64,000 nt of DNA from Variovorax sp. PAMC28562 (lineage in GTDB: Bacteria > Pseudomonadota > Gammaproteobacteria > Burkholderiales > Burkholderiaceae_C). Under the pieces are notes generated by a model. It was not told where the DNA came from. It ran no database searches and saw only the letters and a program-made list of their open reading frames with translations. This document shows, one piece after another, positions 28,498 through 38,080 of this stretch. Position 1 is the stretch's first letter. Each line of letters opens with the position of its first letter. The translations under genes and the position numbers were made by a program. Where the stretch lies: assembly GCF_014303735.1 (NCBI RefSeq), contig NZ_CP060296.1, forward strand, positions 3,741,501 through 3,805,500, read 5' to 3'.

Positions 28498-29631
28498 TCA
28501 ACGCAAATCGCTGGCCAACACCTGCACGATGCGCTGCGCCACTGCCGATTGCTCCGGCGCCCCCGCCTCCGTCAGCACCGAAACCGTGCTGGCCTCTCCT
28601 TCACTGCGAACCTGGATGCCGAGCTTCAAGGGCTTTTCGACAGGCGAAGGTTTGACGTACTCGACCATTTTGGTAAGGAGCCCCGGCTCCGCGCCGGGCG
28701 GCCGTGGCAGCACATAGCGGATGAAGTAGATGCCCGTCCGGCGGTCCCGGTCTTCGACGGTGAAGCCCGCGTGATCGAGGGCCAGGCCGACATGCCGCCA
28801 GGCGAGATCGAAGCCTTCGACAAGCTCGAGCGTGCTCCGGCCCGTGGTCGCATCACCCTTCACGTCACCCTTCATGTCACCCTTCACGATCCGTTGCAGC
28901 ACCGCGACCTTCGCGGTGCCAGCCGTGGGCGCGCTGCCGAGCGCCAACATCATTTTGCGAAGGTATTCGCTTTCGAGCGCGATGTCGGCCGGCTGTGCCT
29001 GCCAGCCACCCGGAGTGCCGGGCGTATCCCGAACGTTTTCATGCATGCCGCGATGCGTCACGAAGATTTCCGTGCCGCTGGCCGTGTGTTCCAGTCGCGT
29101 GCGAAAGATGTCGAGTTCACCCGTCGAATGGCGTGAATCGACCAGCTTGCCCATCGCGTCGCGCACCAGGTCGCCGGGCACGTTGGCGTGGCTCTCGGCC
29201 CAATCGGTTTCCATGACGCCGCGCGCGGGGTCTTCGATGCTCAACAAAAATCCACTCTCTTGCCAGAACGATTTGAGCGGCTCCCACAGCGCGTCGGGCG
29301 AACGGCCGATCGACAGCCATTGGTCGGTGCCGTCGCCTTCGAGCTTGATATCGCCGCCAACGCGCACTGCCGTCGGCTGCACGAATGGCTGAGCGCTCTC
29401 GGAAGCGTATGCGCTTGCAGCCACCGACTGGGGCCGTGCGTCTGATCCCGATCGGGAGAGTTGAGCTACATCGGGCGGCGCGTCCAGCGACGGTGCCTTG
29501 CCGGAACTCGTGTGATAACGCATGCCGTCACCGTCCTTGGGCGCCGCGCACGCTATCAGGCTCGCAACGAATGCCATAGCCAGGCTTGCTCTGAAAAGCA
29601 GCCAGGCGCCGCGTGTTTCGGTTGGGTTCAT
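28498..29631 (-). CDS. bamC: BamC/NlpB-like outer-membrane assembly lipoprotein
   Basis: 377 residues. Lipobox SLIAC near residue 24-28 marks an outer-membrane lipoprotein. RYHTSSGKAPSLDAPPDVAQL near 38-58 corresponds to the BamC N-terminal lasso that binds BamD. Two helix-grip domains follow (DALWEPLKSFWQESGF... and FDLAWRHVGLALDHAGFTVED...). BamC helps the Bam complex insert beta-barrel proteins. The usual neighbour dapA is absent, so this may be a relocated or second copy. A KGDMKGDVKGD insertion comes from a 12-bp tandem repeat (28853-28888). Confidence 0.82.
   Translation of the reverse strand: MNPTETRGAWLLFRASLAMAFVASLIACAAPKDGDGMRYHTSSGKAPSLDAPPDVAQLSRSGSDARPQSVAASAYASESAQPFVQPTAVRVGGDIKLEGDGTDQWLSIGRSPDALWEPLKSFWQESGFLLSIEDPARGVMETDWAESHANVPGDLVRDAMGKLVDSRHSTGELDIFRTRLEHTASGTEIFVTHRGMHENVRDTPGTPGGWQAQPADIALESEYLRKMMLALGSAPTAGTAKVAVLQRIVKGDMKGDVKGDATTGRSTLELVEGFDLAWRHVGLALDHAGFTVEDRDRRTGIYFIRYVLPRPPGAEPGLLTKMVEYVKPSPVEKPLKLGIQVRSEGEASTVSVLTEAGAPEQSAVAQRIVQVLASDLR
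28853..28888 (+). repeat. Three tandem copies of a 12-bp unit inside bamC
   Basis: TCACCCTTCACG, TCACCCTTCATG, TCACCCTTCACG. It encodes a repeated Lys-Gly-Asp-x unit on the minus strand and preserves frame. Confidence 0.9.
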
Positions 29632-29743
29632 CGGGCGATGGTGGCCACCGATTCGGGAGAAATATGGGAGGCTGACGGCTGCATCACTGCTCCGGGTGCT
29701 ATGTTCAAGACCGACCCGAGTGACCCAAGCAAGTGGAAGAACA

Positions 29744-30352
29744 ATGACAACTCAAACCAGCACCACAGATACCTCACCGCTGCCACTGCCACTGCCACTG
29801 ACTTTGCCGATAAAGCCGCCCATCCCCCAACCGGTGGTGCTGGTGATCATGGGCGTTTCAGGCTGCGGCAAAACCACCGTTGCGGCCCTTCTTGCCGGCC
29901 GCCTGGGCTGGCCTTTCGAAGAGGGCGATGCACTGCATCCGCCGGCCAACATCGAGAAGATGAAGGCCGGGCATCCGCTCGACGACAACGACCGCGCGCC
30001 CTGGCTGGAGAAGGTGGCCGACTGGGTCGGGGAGCGCCTCGACGCCGGCGGCAGCGGTTTGATCACCTGCTCTGCGCTGAAGCGTTCTTATCGCGACACC
30101 ATCGACCGACGCGGTTCTGGCGTGGTGTTCGTCTACCTGCACGGGTCGTACGAAACGATCGCTGCGCGCTTGGCCGCACGACATGGCCATTTCATGCCGA
30201 CCAAGCTGCTCGACAGCCAGTTCGCCGACTTGCACGAGCCCACCGCCGATGAGCCGGCGATCCGCGTCGATGTCGGCCCGTCGCCGTCGGAGATCGCCGA
30301 TACCGTCATCGAGATGCTCGGTCTGGGCGTGGTGAAAGGAGTCGCGAAATGA
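29744..30352 (+). CDS. gntK: Gluconokinase
   Basis: 202 residues. P-loop GVSGCGKTT at 37-45, GDALHPPANIEKMKAGHPLD near 60-80 (gluconate side, highly conserved), CSALKRSYRD near 107 and LLDSQFADLHEP near 155. It phosphorylates gluconate to 6-phosphogluconate for the Entner-Doudoroff or pentose phosphate path. Residues 11-20 are a PLPLPLPL run from a CTGCCA repeat, an unusual N-terminal extension. The ATG at 29744 follows GGAAG. The stop overlaps the permease start (ATGA), giving one translationally coupled operon. Confidence 0.9.
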   Translation: MTTQTSTTDTSPLPLPLPLTLPIKPPIPQPVVLVIMGVSGCGKTTVAALLAGRLGWPFEEGDALHPPANIEKMKAGHPLDDNDRAPWLEKVADWVGERLDAGGSGLITCSALKRSYRDTIDRRGSGVVFVYLHGSYETIAARLAARHGHFMPTKLLDSQFADLHEPTADEPAIRVDVGPSPSEIADTVIEMLGLGVVKGVAK

Positions 30353-31776
30353 ACCCGACCGACCTGATGCACCAACCGCTGAACGCGCACGACACGCAGG
30401 TACTGATCGTCGCTGCCGTCGGCATCGGCATTCTGATTTTGCTGATCGTGTGGCTGAAGATGCACGCGTTTCTGGCGCTGACCATCGGCGCTCTCTTCGT
30501 CGGTGTCGGCTCGGGGCTGCCGCTCGACAAGGTGACTGCCTCGTACGAAGCCGGCGTCGGCGGCGTGCTTGGCTATGTCGGCGTGCTGATCGCACTCGGG
30601 GCCATGCTCGGCAAGCTGCTGGCAGATTCCGGCGGTGCCGAGAAAGTGGTCGACACGCTGTTGCAGGGTCGCCCGGCAACGCTGCCCTGGAAGATGGCGC
30701 TGGTCGCCAGCATCATCGGCATCCCGATGTTCTTCGAGATCGGGCTGGTGCTGCTGATCCCGGTGGTCATGCTCGCGGTACACCGCTCCAAAGGCCCGGC
30801 CATGCGGCTCGGCATCCCGGCGCTGGCCGGCCTCTCGGTGCTGCACGGATTCATCCCGCCGCACCCCGGCCCGTTGGCGGCCATTGCGATTCTTCATGCC
30901 AATGTCGGCGTGACCCTGGCGCTGGGGCTGCTCATCGCCATCCCGACCGTCGCCGTCGCAGGGCCGTTGTTCGGCCTGCTCGCCGCGCGCATGGTGCCGA
31001 TCGGCGCTGCGGGTGCCGGCCTGGCGGTGTCCTCTGCAAGTGCATCGAGCGCATCGAGCACATCGGGCAGCAACGCGGGCGGCAAGGATGAGGACCCGAA
31101 GCCGACGCACAGCCCGACCTTCACCTGGACCTTGATCACGTTGTTGGCTCCGCTGGCGCTGATGCTCATCAAGGCCGGCGCCGACATCTGGATGGACAAG
31201 ACGGCGCCGCTGCGGCCCGCGCTCGACTTCATCGGCGACCCGGTGTTCGCCTTGCTGATCGCGGTTCTGCTGGCGATGGTGACCTTCGGTACCTCCGTCG
31301 GCTTCACGCCCACGGTGCTGGCCAGGAAGATCGGCGCCAGCCTGCTGCCTGTCGTCGGCGTGATGCTGATCGTCGGCGCGGGCGGTGGCTTCAAGCAGGC
31401 GCTGGTCGACGGCGGAACCGGCATCGCCATTGCCAAGATCGCGCTCGCCGCGGGCTTGTCGACGCTGGTGCTGGGTTGGATCGTCGCGGTGCTGATCCGC
31501 CTTGCCACCGGCTCCGCGACGGTGGCAACGGTCACCGCCGCCGGCATCGTCGCGCCGCTGGCCGTGGGCCTGTCGCCCAATCACTTGTCGCTCGTGGTGC
31601 TGGCCGTCGGCGCCGGCTCGCTGTTCTTCTCGCATGTGAACGACGCGGGCTTCTGGCTGGTCAAGGAGTACTTCGGCCTGACCGTGATGGAGACCATCAA
31701 GACCTGGTCGTTGATGGAGACCGTGATCTCGGTGATGGGGTTGATCCTGACGCTGGGGTTGTCGCTGGTGATCTAG
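30349..31776 (+). CDS. gntP: GntP-family gluconate:H+ symporter
   Basis: 475 residues, about 12-14 helices. Family signatures: GALFVGVGSGLPLDKV near 45, GALIALG-like ALGAMLGKLLADSGGAE near 85, GIPMFFEIGLVLLIPVV near 125, GFIPPHPGPLAAI near 168 and FSHVNDAGFWLVKEYFGL near 425. It imports gluconate for the upstream kinase. A central cytoplasmic loop (about 225-250) is an Ala/Ser low-complexity stretch. No GntR-type regulator is adjacent. Confidence 0.9.
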   Translation: MNPTDLMHQPLNAHDTQVLIVAAVGIGILILLIVWLKMHAFLALTIGALFVGVGSGLPLDKVTASYEAGVGGVLGYVGVLIALGAMLGKLLADSGGAEKVVDTLLQGRPATLPWKMALVASIIGIPMFFEIGLVLLIPVVMLAVHRSKGPAMRLGIPALAGLSVLHGFIPPHPGPLAAIAILHANVGVTLALGLLIAIPTVAVAGPLFGLLAARMVPIGAAGAGLAVSSASASSASSTSGSNAGGKDEDPKPTHSPTFTWTLITLLAPLALMLIKAGADIWMDKTAPLRPALDFIGDPVFALLIAVLLAMVTFGTSVGFTPTVLARKIGASLLPVVGVMLIVGAGGGFKQALVDGGTGIAIAKIALAAGLSTLVLGWIVAVLIRLATGSATVATVTAAGIVAPLAVGLSPNHLSLVVLAVGAGSLFFSHVNDAGFWLVKEYFGLTVMETIKTWSLMETVISVMGLILTLGLSLVI

Positions 31777-32191
31777 ACAGCGGTTTCGAAGGCGACATCG
31801 CCGCCTGCCGGCAATCACGCAGGTCGATGGAGGCCTCGTCGCCCACCGCCCACGCGCGATCGCTGTCGAGCAAGACGATGCGCAAGCGCGAACGCCGCCC
31901 CTGTCGATAGGCCACTTCAGCGAATGCGCCGGCCGCGCGCTCCGATGGCGCCAGCGCGATGCGGCAATCGTCTTCCAACGTTCCCGGGTCAGGCAAGGCA
32001 GCGCCGAGTCGCACGATCACGCCGAGGCGCCAGCCATCGGCCGCATCGTGGCTCGCCTTCGTCGCGTCGCCTTCTGGCAGCGGCGTGCGCGCTGCGCAGC
32101 CGCTCGCCGCCAGCACGCAGATGCACGCGAGCAGGAGCGTGGAAACGCAAGTCCATGCGGACGCCGGCGTGCAGCGGCCCGGCCTGACCAT
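31697..32191 (-). CDS. Small lipoprotein at the end of the efflux operon
   Basis: 164 residues. Signal peptide with lipobox LAASGC near 28-33, then GDATKASHDAADGWRLGVIV and a short beta-rich domain with paired Cys (EDDCRIALA, LRDCRQ). Family unknown. It starts two bases after the channel gene stop, so it belongs to the RND operon and may assist the outer-membrane part. The last 27 or so codons are antisense to the end of gntP (80-nt convergent overlap) and are Ser/Pro/Arg-rich, which suggests an ancestral stop was lost. Confidence 0.62.
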   Translation of the reverse strand: MVRPGRCTPASAWTCVSTLLLACICVLAASGCAARTPLPEGDATKASHDAADGWRLGVIVRLGAALPDPGTLEDDCRIALAPSERAAGAFAEVAYRQGRRSRLRIVLLDSDRAWAVGDEASIDLRDCRQAAMSPSKPLSRSPATTPASGSTPSPRSRSPSTTRS

Positions 32192-32193
32192 CG

Positions 32194-33696
32194 TCAATTC
32201 CCCTGCCCGTTCGACGACACCACGCCCACCTCGCTCCGCCGTGCGTCGACGGCCTGCAGCCAGCCACCGCCCAGCGCCTGAAACAACGCCACGCTGTCGG
32301 CGAGCCGGGCCGATTGCGCCTGGATGCGCGCGATGGCGGCTTGCCGCAAAGCCTGCTGCGCGACCAGCACGGCAAACGATCCGGTAGCGCCGGCGTCGCG
32401 CTGCGCGCGGGCGATGTCGAAGCTGCGCGCGGCCGCCTGCTCGGCACGGTTTTGCGCGGCCAGGGTCGCCGCATCGGCCTGGATCGCGTTCAGCGTGTCG
32501 GCAACGTTCTGGAACGCGCCCAGCACCGTGCTGCGGTACTGCGCTGCGGCCTGCGCCTGCGTGGCCTCCGCTGCACGCTGCCGGTGCATCAGCGTGCCGG
32601 CATCGAACAGCGGCTGCACGAGGTTTGCCCCGATGCTCCAGAAGGCGGTGCCGGCTGTCGCGAGCTGCGACAGCCGCAACGCGGTGGTGCCGACGTTCGC
32701 GGTGAGTTCGAAGTTCGGCAGCCTGGCGGCCAGCGCCACGCCGATCTGCGCATTGGCGGCGTGCCACTGGGCTTCGGCGGCGCGAACATCGGGCCGCTGC
32801 ACGACCAGTTGCGAAGGCAGGCTCAGCGGCAGCTCACCCGGCAACTGCAATGCGTCGAGGCCGATCTCCGGAATGTCCGCGTCGCTCGGCAGCCGGCCCA
32901 GCAACACCGCGAGCAGGTTGCGTTGTTGCGCCTGCTGCTTTTGCAGTGGCGGCAAAGTTGCTTCGAGCTGGGCGAGCAGCGCCTCTTGTGCGGCCACATC
33001 GGCCGTACCGACCTGGCCGAGCGCCTGCTGGCGGCGCACCATCGTCAGCTGCGAATCGGCCAGCGCGACGATCTCTCGCGCGGCATCGATCTGAGCGCGT
33101 ACTGCAGCGCGCTGGATCACCGTCGCGACCAGGTTGGCCGTCAGCGTGAGCTGCGCGGCCTCCAGCTGAAAGCGCTGCACGTCCGACAGCGACTGCAACG
33201 ATTCGAGCTGCCGTCGATTGCCGCCGAACACGTCCGGCGCGTAGGCGATGTTGAGCTGCGCCGTGTGCAGGCTGTAGAGGTTGCCACCTGAGGCAACCGG
33301 GCTCGCGAGCGACGTTGCCACCGACTGCCGTATGGGCGTGAACTGCGCCCCGACCGTAGGAAAGAAAGTGCCCTGCTGCGCCAGCACGTTCTCCTGCGCG
33401 ATGCGAAGCGATGCCCGCGCTGCCTCGACGTCGGCGTTGGCTGCCAGCGCCTGCCGGACCATCGCATCGAGCGGTGCCGATTGAAACACCGACCACCATT
33501 TCTCCGAAATCGTCCGGCCATCGACAAAGCGTTGGAGTCCAACGCCAGCGGTGTCCTGAGTCTGCGTCTGCGCCTGCGCCAAAGGCTCGGCCGTGTAGCG
33601 GTCGGTGACCGGCGCCACGGGCGGCTTGAAGTCCGGGCCTACCGCGCACCCAGCGATCAGAAAGACGCCGGCGACGGTCCATGCAATGCGCTTCAT
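32194..33696 (-). CDS. NodT/CusC-type outer-membrane efflux lipoprotein
   Basis: 500 residues. Lipobox LIAGC near residues 13-17, then GPDFKPPVAPV, the usual start of NodT-family TolC-like channels. Two OEP repeats follow, with EKWWSVFQSAPLDAMV near 65 and QPLFDAGTLMHRQRAAEAT near 355. The trimer provides the outer-membrane duct of the tripartite pump. The start overlaps the RND stop (ATGA). Membership in the NodT branch rather than the CzcC branch fits lipoprotein anchoring. Confidence 0.88.
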   Translation of the reverse strand: MKRIAWTVAGVFLIAGCAVGPDFKPPVAPVTDRYTAEPLAQAQTQTQDTAGVGLQRFVDGRTISEKWWSVFQSAPLDAMVRQALAANADVEAARASLRIAQENVLAQQGTFFPTVGAQFTPIRQSVATSLASPVASGGNLYSLHTAQLNIAYAPDVFGGNRRQLESLQSLSDVQRFQLEAAQLTLTANLVATVIQRAAVRAQIDAAREIVALADSQLTMVRRQQALGQVGTADVAAQEALLAQLEATLPPLQKQQAQQRNLLAVLLGRLPSDADIPEIGLDALQLPGELPLSLPSQLVVQRPDVRAAEAQWHAANAQIGVALAARLPNFELTANVGTTALRLSQLATAGTAFWSIGANLVQPLFDAGTLMHRQRAAEATQAQAAAQYRSTVLGAFQNVADTLNAIQADAATLAAQNRAEQAAARSFDIARAQRDAGATGSFAVLVAQQALRQAAIARIQAQSARLADSVALFQALGGGWLQAVDARRSEVGVVSSNGQGN

Positions 33697-36600
33697 GTGG
33701 CTGCTCCAGCGGGGTCTGTCAGGTCGGCATGCGCTTGGGCGTGACGTGCGTTCATGGCCTCGAGCCGGCTTGCGACCAGGTAGTAGAGCGCCGGCAACCA
33801 GACCAGCGTCAGACCGGTCGCGGTGACCAGGCCACCCACCACCACCGTGGCCAGCGGACGCTGCACATCGCTGCCGAGCCCGTGCGCAAGCGCGGCCGGC
33901 AGCAAGCCGAGGGCTGCCACCGTCGCCGTCATCAGCACCGGACGAAAACGTTCCCGAGCGCCCTGGATCACCGCCTCGCGCAGCGGCAGCTTTTCTTCCA
34001 CGCGCAACCGGTTCAGGTTCGACACCATGATGATGCCGTTCATCACCGTGACGCCGAACAAAGCAATGAAGCCGACCGCACTCGACACGTTGAGCGTCAT
34101 GTCGCGAAGATGCAAGGCAACGAAACCACCGAGCGCGCCGAGCGGCACGGCCAGCAGGATCAACGACGGTTGCCACAAGTTCTTGAACTGCGCAAAAAGC
34201 AGCGCGAACATCAGGACGATGACCATCGGCATGATGAGCATCAGCCGCGCCTGGGCCCGCTGCTGGTTCTCGAACTGGCCGCCCCACGCAAGCTGGATGT
34301 GCGCGTGGTTGTACTTCACTTTGGCCTCGATCTGGGTGTGCGCATCTTCCAGAAAGGACGACAGATCGCGCCCGCGCAGATTCAGCCGCACCGTCAGATG
34401 CCGCTTGCCCATCTCGCGCGTGATGGTGCTCTCGCCATCGTCCAGCCGCAGCGTTGCGACCTGAGACAGCGCCACCTTGGCACCACCAGGTGCGCTCAGC
34501 ACCAGCCGGCCGATCGCGTCGGGGTCGCTCCGGCTCTGCGGCGTGAAACGCACGGCGATGTCGTAGCGCCGCTCGTCGACGAACAACTGCGCCACCGGTG
34601 CACCGCCAATGCCGGTGCCGATCAGGTCCGCGATGTCCGCGACGTTGATGCCATAGCGCGCTGCTGCAGCCCGGTCGACCTCGATGCGCAACTGCGGCAG
34701 CGGTGGCTCCTGGTCGATGATGACGTCGGCTGCACCGGGTACGGCGGAAAGCACCTGGTCGATGTCGCTGGCGATGCGCCGCGTTTCCTTGAAGTCGTTG
34801 CCGTAGATCTTGACCACCAGATCGCTGTGCGCGCCGGCGAGCTTGTCGAGCACGCCGTCGATCATCGGTTGCGTGAAGCCGACCTGCGTGCCGGGCAACT
34901 GCGCAAAGCGCGCCGCCAGCCCACTGATCAACTCCTGCTTGCTGAGACCCGATTTCCATTCGGCCTGGGGATGTAGTCCGACGCTCACCTCGATGTGCGA
35001 CGCGGTCCATGGATCGGTGCCGTCATCGTTGCGGCCGAGTTGCGTGACGACGTACGAGACCTCGTCGAATTCACGCGTGGCGTCGCGCAACTTGTTCGAC
35101 ATCTGCGTCGCCTTGTCGAGCGAAATACCGGGCGGCAACGTGACCTGCAACCAGAGCGAACCTTCGTCGAGGTAGGGCAGAAAGTCGCGCCCGATGGTCG
35201 CCGCCGCGCCGATCACGCAGACGAAGGCCAGCGCAAAAGCGGCCAGCGTCAACGCGCGTTGCCCGACGATGCGTCGCAGCAGTTGTTCGTACCAGTGGCC
35301 GAGCGCTTCGAGTGCCCGGTTGTGGAACACGCGGCGTGGCTTGCGGTAGGCCAGGTAGGCCAGCCCCGGGATCAGCAGCAACCCGACCGCCAGCGCGCCG
35401 ACCAGTGCAAAGCCGATCGCAAAAGCCATCGGTGCAAAGAGCTTGTATTCGATGCGCTGAAAGGCGAACAGCGGCGTATAGGCCGTGATGATGACGACCA
35501 TGCCGAAGAAGATCGGACGCGTCACCTGCAAGGTGGCCTTGAGCACGTCGCGCGGCTTCAGGGGTCGGTCTGCATGCGCCTCGCGCTGGCGCAGGATGTT
35601 CTCCATCACGACGATGGCCGCGTCCACCACGATGCCGAAATCGATCGCGCCCAGGGACAGCAGGTTGGCCGGGATCTTCAGCTGGTGCATGAAGGCGAAA
35701 GCCGTCAGCAACGACATCGGAATGGTCAGCGCCACGATCAGCGCCGCGCGCGGGCTGCCCAGGAATAGCAGCAGCACCAGCGTGACCAGCGTCATGCCTT
35801 CGAGCAATGTCTTGCCGACCGTATGCACCGTCGCCTGGACCAGCATGGTGCGGTCCAGGTAGGGCACGACCTTGACGTCTTGCGGCAGCACGTTGTCGTT
35901 GAGGTCGCGCACCGCTTCGTGCACACCGTCGAGCACCGTCGAAGGGTTCTCTCCCTTGAGCAGCAGCGTCACGCCTTCGATGGTGTCGGGGTTGCGGTCC
36001 TTGCCGAGAATGCCTTGCCGCTCCTTGTTGCCGAGCTTGACTTCGCCGAGGTCTTTCACGAGCACGGGTACGCCGTTCTTCTGGCTCACCACGATCTGCG
36101 CCAGGTCGGCCAGACCGCTGATGAGCCCCACGCCGCGCACCACGAAACCTTGTTGGCCGCGCGTCAGCACACTGCCGCCAGCGCTCGAATTGTTGGCGTT
36201 GATCGCCTGCGTGACCTGGGCCAGCGTGATGTTGTATTTGCTGAGCTTGGCCGGATCGAACTCCACCATGAATTGCGTGGTGAGCCCGCCGAAGTTCGAC
36301 ACGTCGGCGACGCCCGCCACCTGCTTCAGGCGCGGGATCACCTTCCAGCGCTGCAACTCCGACAACTCACGCAGGTCGCGTGTTTTCGATTCGAGGGTGT
36401 AGCGGTAGATCTCGCCGATGGGCGATGTCAGCGCGTCGAGGCCGGGCTGCGCGCTGTACGGCAGGGCGACGCCACCGATGCGCTCCTGCAGTCGCTGGCG
36501 CGACCAGTAGTCTTCGGCGCCATCGCGGAACACGACGGTGATCAGCGACAGACCGAAGGTGCTCTTGGAGCGCATCACGTACATGCCGGGCGTGCCCATG

Positions 36601-36818
36601 ATCTCGCGCTCGAGCGGAATCGTGATCTGCTTTTCGACCTCTTCGGCGGCCAGCCCCGGCACCTGCGTGACCACCTGCGAGGTGGTGTCGGCAATGTCCG
36701 GGTAAGCCTCGAGCGGCAGCTGGGTCCAGCACCAGGCGCCGTAGCCGGCCGCCATGGCGAACACCAGCCAGACGATGCCGCGCCGCTTCAGGCAGGTGGT
36801 GACGAATGCGTCAATCAT
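33693..36818 (-). CDS. HME-type RND efflux pump (CzcA/CusA family)
   Basis: 1041 residues, 12 helices with two large periplasmic loops. Early segment PLEAYPDIADTTSQVVTQVP is the heavy-metal-efflux signature. Helix 4, AIDFGIVVDAAIVVMEN near 400, keeps the Asp-Asp-Glu proton relay of CzcA-type pumps. FLPYLDEGSLWLQV near 560 and GVTVMNGIIMVSNLNRLR near 930 are also family-typical. CusA Met-rich copper sites are not obvious, which favours divalent cations such as Co/Zn/Cd, but the ion is not proven. It overlaps the adaptor gene by 8 nt and the channel gene by 4 nt. Confidence 0.9.
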   Translation of the reverse strand: MIDAFVTTCLKRRGIVWLVFAMAAGYGAWCWTQLPLEAYPDIADTTSQVVTQVPGLAAEEVEKQITIPLEREIMGTPGMYVMRSKSTFGLSLITVVFRDGAEDYWSRQRLQERIGGVALPYSAQPGLDALTSPIGEIYRYTLESKTRDLRELSELQRWKVIPRLKQVAGVADVSNFGGLTTQFMVEFDPAKLSKYNITLAQVTQAINANNSSAGGSVLTRGQQGFVVRGVGLISGLADLAQIVVSQKNGVPVLVKDLGEVKLGNKERQGILGKDRNPDTIEGVTLLLKGENPSTVLDGVHEAVRDLNDNVLPQDVKVVPYLDRTMLVQATVHTVGKTLLEGMTLVTLVLLLFLGSPRAALIVALTIPMSLLTAFAFMHQLKIPANLLSLGAIDFGIVVDAAIVVMENILRQREAHADRPLKPRDVLKATLQVTRPIFFGMVVIITAYTPLFAFQRIEYKLFAPMAFAIGFALVGALAVGLLLIPGLAYLAYRKPRRVFHNRALEALGHWYEQLLRRIVGQRALTLAAFALAFVCVIGAAATIGRDFLPYLDEGSLWLQVTLPPGISLDKATQMSNKLRDATREFDEVSYVVTQLGRNDDGTDPWTASHIEVSVGLHPQAEWKSGLSKQELISGLAARFAQLPGTQVGFTQPMIDGVLDKLAGAHSDLVVKIYGNDFKETRRIASDIDQVLSAVPGAADVIIDQEPPLPQLRIEVDRAAAARYGINVADIADLIGTGIGGAPVAQLFVDERRYDIAVRFTPQSRSDPDAIGRLVLSAPGGAKVALSQVATLRLDDGESTITREMGKRHLTVRLNLRGRDLSSFLEDAHTQIEAKVKYNHAHIQLAWGGQFENQQRAQARLMLIMPMVIVLMFALLFAQFKNLWQPSLILLAVPLGALGGFVALHLRDMTLNVSSAVGFIALFGVTVMNGIIMVSNLNRLRVEEKLPLREAVIQGARERFRPVLMTATVAALGLLPAALAHGLGSDVQRPLATVVVGGLVTATGLTLVWLPALYYLVASRLEAMNARHAQAHADLTDPAGAAT

Positions 36819-37992
36819 CCAGCAGCACTCCGTCCTGCACCACCACGCGCTCGCCGCTCTTCAGGCCGGCAAGCACCTCGATCCGGTCGCCGACCCGTGG
36901 GCCGACACGCACCACGCGCGGCTCGAAATGCCAGGGCGATGCCTCCACGAACACGCGGCTGTGCAATCCGCTTTGCACCACCGCGTCCATCGGCACCAGC
37001 AATCCGTTGTGCGGCTTCGACAGAAAGGTGGCGTTGGCGAACATGCCCGGCTTCAGCCGGCCGTCGCGGTTGTCGAACACCATGCGCACCTTGACGCGCC
37101 GGGTGTCGGGGTCGAGCACTTCGCCGATGTAGCGCACCGTGCCGCTCAGGGCTTCGCCGGGAAAAGCGTCGAGGACCACCCGCACCGGCTGGCCGAGGAA
37201 CAGCGCCTTCAGATCCGCCTCGCCCGCACTGGCGGTGACGAATACTCTGGACAGATCGGCCACCGTCATCAGCGAGGCGGTGGCATCGTTCCAGTACGCG
37301 CCCTGCGCAGCGCTCAGGTCGATCACGCGGCCCGCCACCGGCGAGCGCACGGCCAGCAGGCGGCCCGTGCCGGCCGTGCCCGGCCCTGCATCCGACTTGT
37401 CGGCCTGCCCTGCGCCGAGTTGCATCAGACGCGCCCCGGTGCGCGCCACTTCGCTTTGCGCCTGGTCGAAATCGTTGCGCGCCTGTTCGATCTCGCGATT
37501 GGCCGCAATGCCGGACGCGCCGAGCGCGCGTTGCCGCTCCAGCGCCTGCGTCGCGAGCGCCAGGGTCGACCGGGCCTTTTGTGCGTCGCTGCGTACCTGC
37601 GCCAGATCGGCAGAATCGATTCGGAACAGCACATCGCCCACACGCACCGCATCGCCCAGCCCTTTGTCCAGGCTCGCCACGCGCCCGGTCACGGGCGGCG
37701 ACACCTTGACCAGTTTGGCCGGATCGGCCTCGACCACCGCCGGCAGCGACAGCGGCACCTCGATCGCCTGCGCGTCGGCTCCGGCCACGACAAGTGACTG
37801 TCGCAAGGGCGAGCCCTCGGGGACCACCACCTGGGCACCGACGTGCTCCAGCACACGCACCGGCACGGCCTTTGCCGCCTCGGCGGCATGTGCCCGACTT
37901 GCCATGAACCACCATGCGATGCCAATGGCGATCAGCGCCACGGCGCAAATCACGGGCAGCGCGCGGCGCGACTTTCCTTTGTCGTCATGCAT
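36811..37992 (-). CDS. RND periplasmic adaptor (membrane fusion protein)
   Basis: 393 residues from the ATG at 37992. One N-terminal anchor helix (ALPVICAVALIAIGIAWWF). Lipoyl half-motifs flank a coiled-coil hairpin (about 125-190). The barrel segment AVRSPVAGRVIDLSAAQGAYW near 215 and the beta-barrel FVTASAGEADLKALFLGQPV are typical of CzcB/CusB-like adaptors. It bridges the pump and the outer-membrane channel. No His-rich CzcB metal domain is seen. GGGAAAA precedes this ATG; the longer start at 38040 has no signal. Confidence 0.87.
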   Translation of the reverse strand: MHDDKGKSRRALPVICAVALIAIGIAWWFMASRAHAAEAAKAVPVRVLEHVGAQVVVPEGSPLRQSLVVAGADAQAIEVPLSLPAVVEADPAKLVKVSPPVTGRVASLDKGLGDAVRVGDVLFRIDSADLAQVRSDAQKARSTLALATQALERQRALGASGIAANREIEQARNDFDQAQSEVARTGARLMQLGAGQADKSDAGPGTAGTGRLLAVRSPVAGRVIDLSAAQGAYWNDATASLMTVADLSRVFVTASAGEADLKALFLGQPVRVVLDAFPGEALSGTVRYIGEVLDPDTRRVKVRMVFDNRDGRLKPGMFANATFLSKPHNGLLVPMDAVVQSGLHSRVFVEASPWHFEPRVVRVGPRVGDRIEVLAGLKSGERVVVQDGVLLDD

Positions 37993-38080
37993 GTTTTTTC
38001 CCTGTTTTTCTGTTGATCGACGCAGTCGGCTATAGAACAAGCCCGTCCACTGGGAGCGCGACGCAGCTTAGACAGCCGCG

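Noticed and set aside
30133..31818. Open frame of 561 codons on the minus strand
   Set aside because: It is antisense to the gluconate kinase and permease and is dominated by His, Arg, Gln and Asp.
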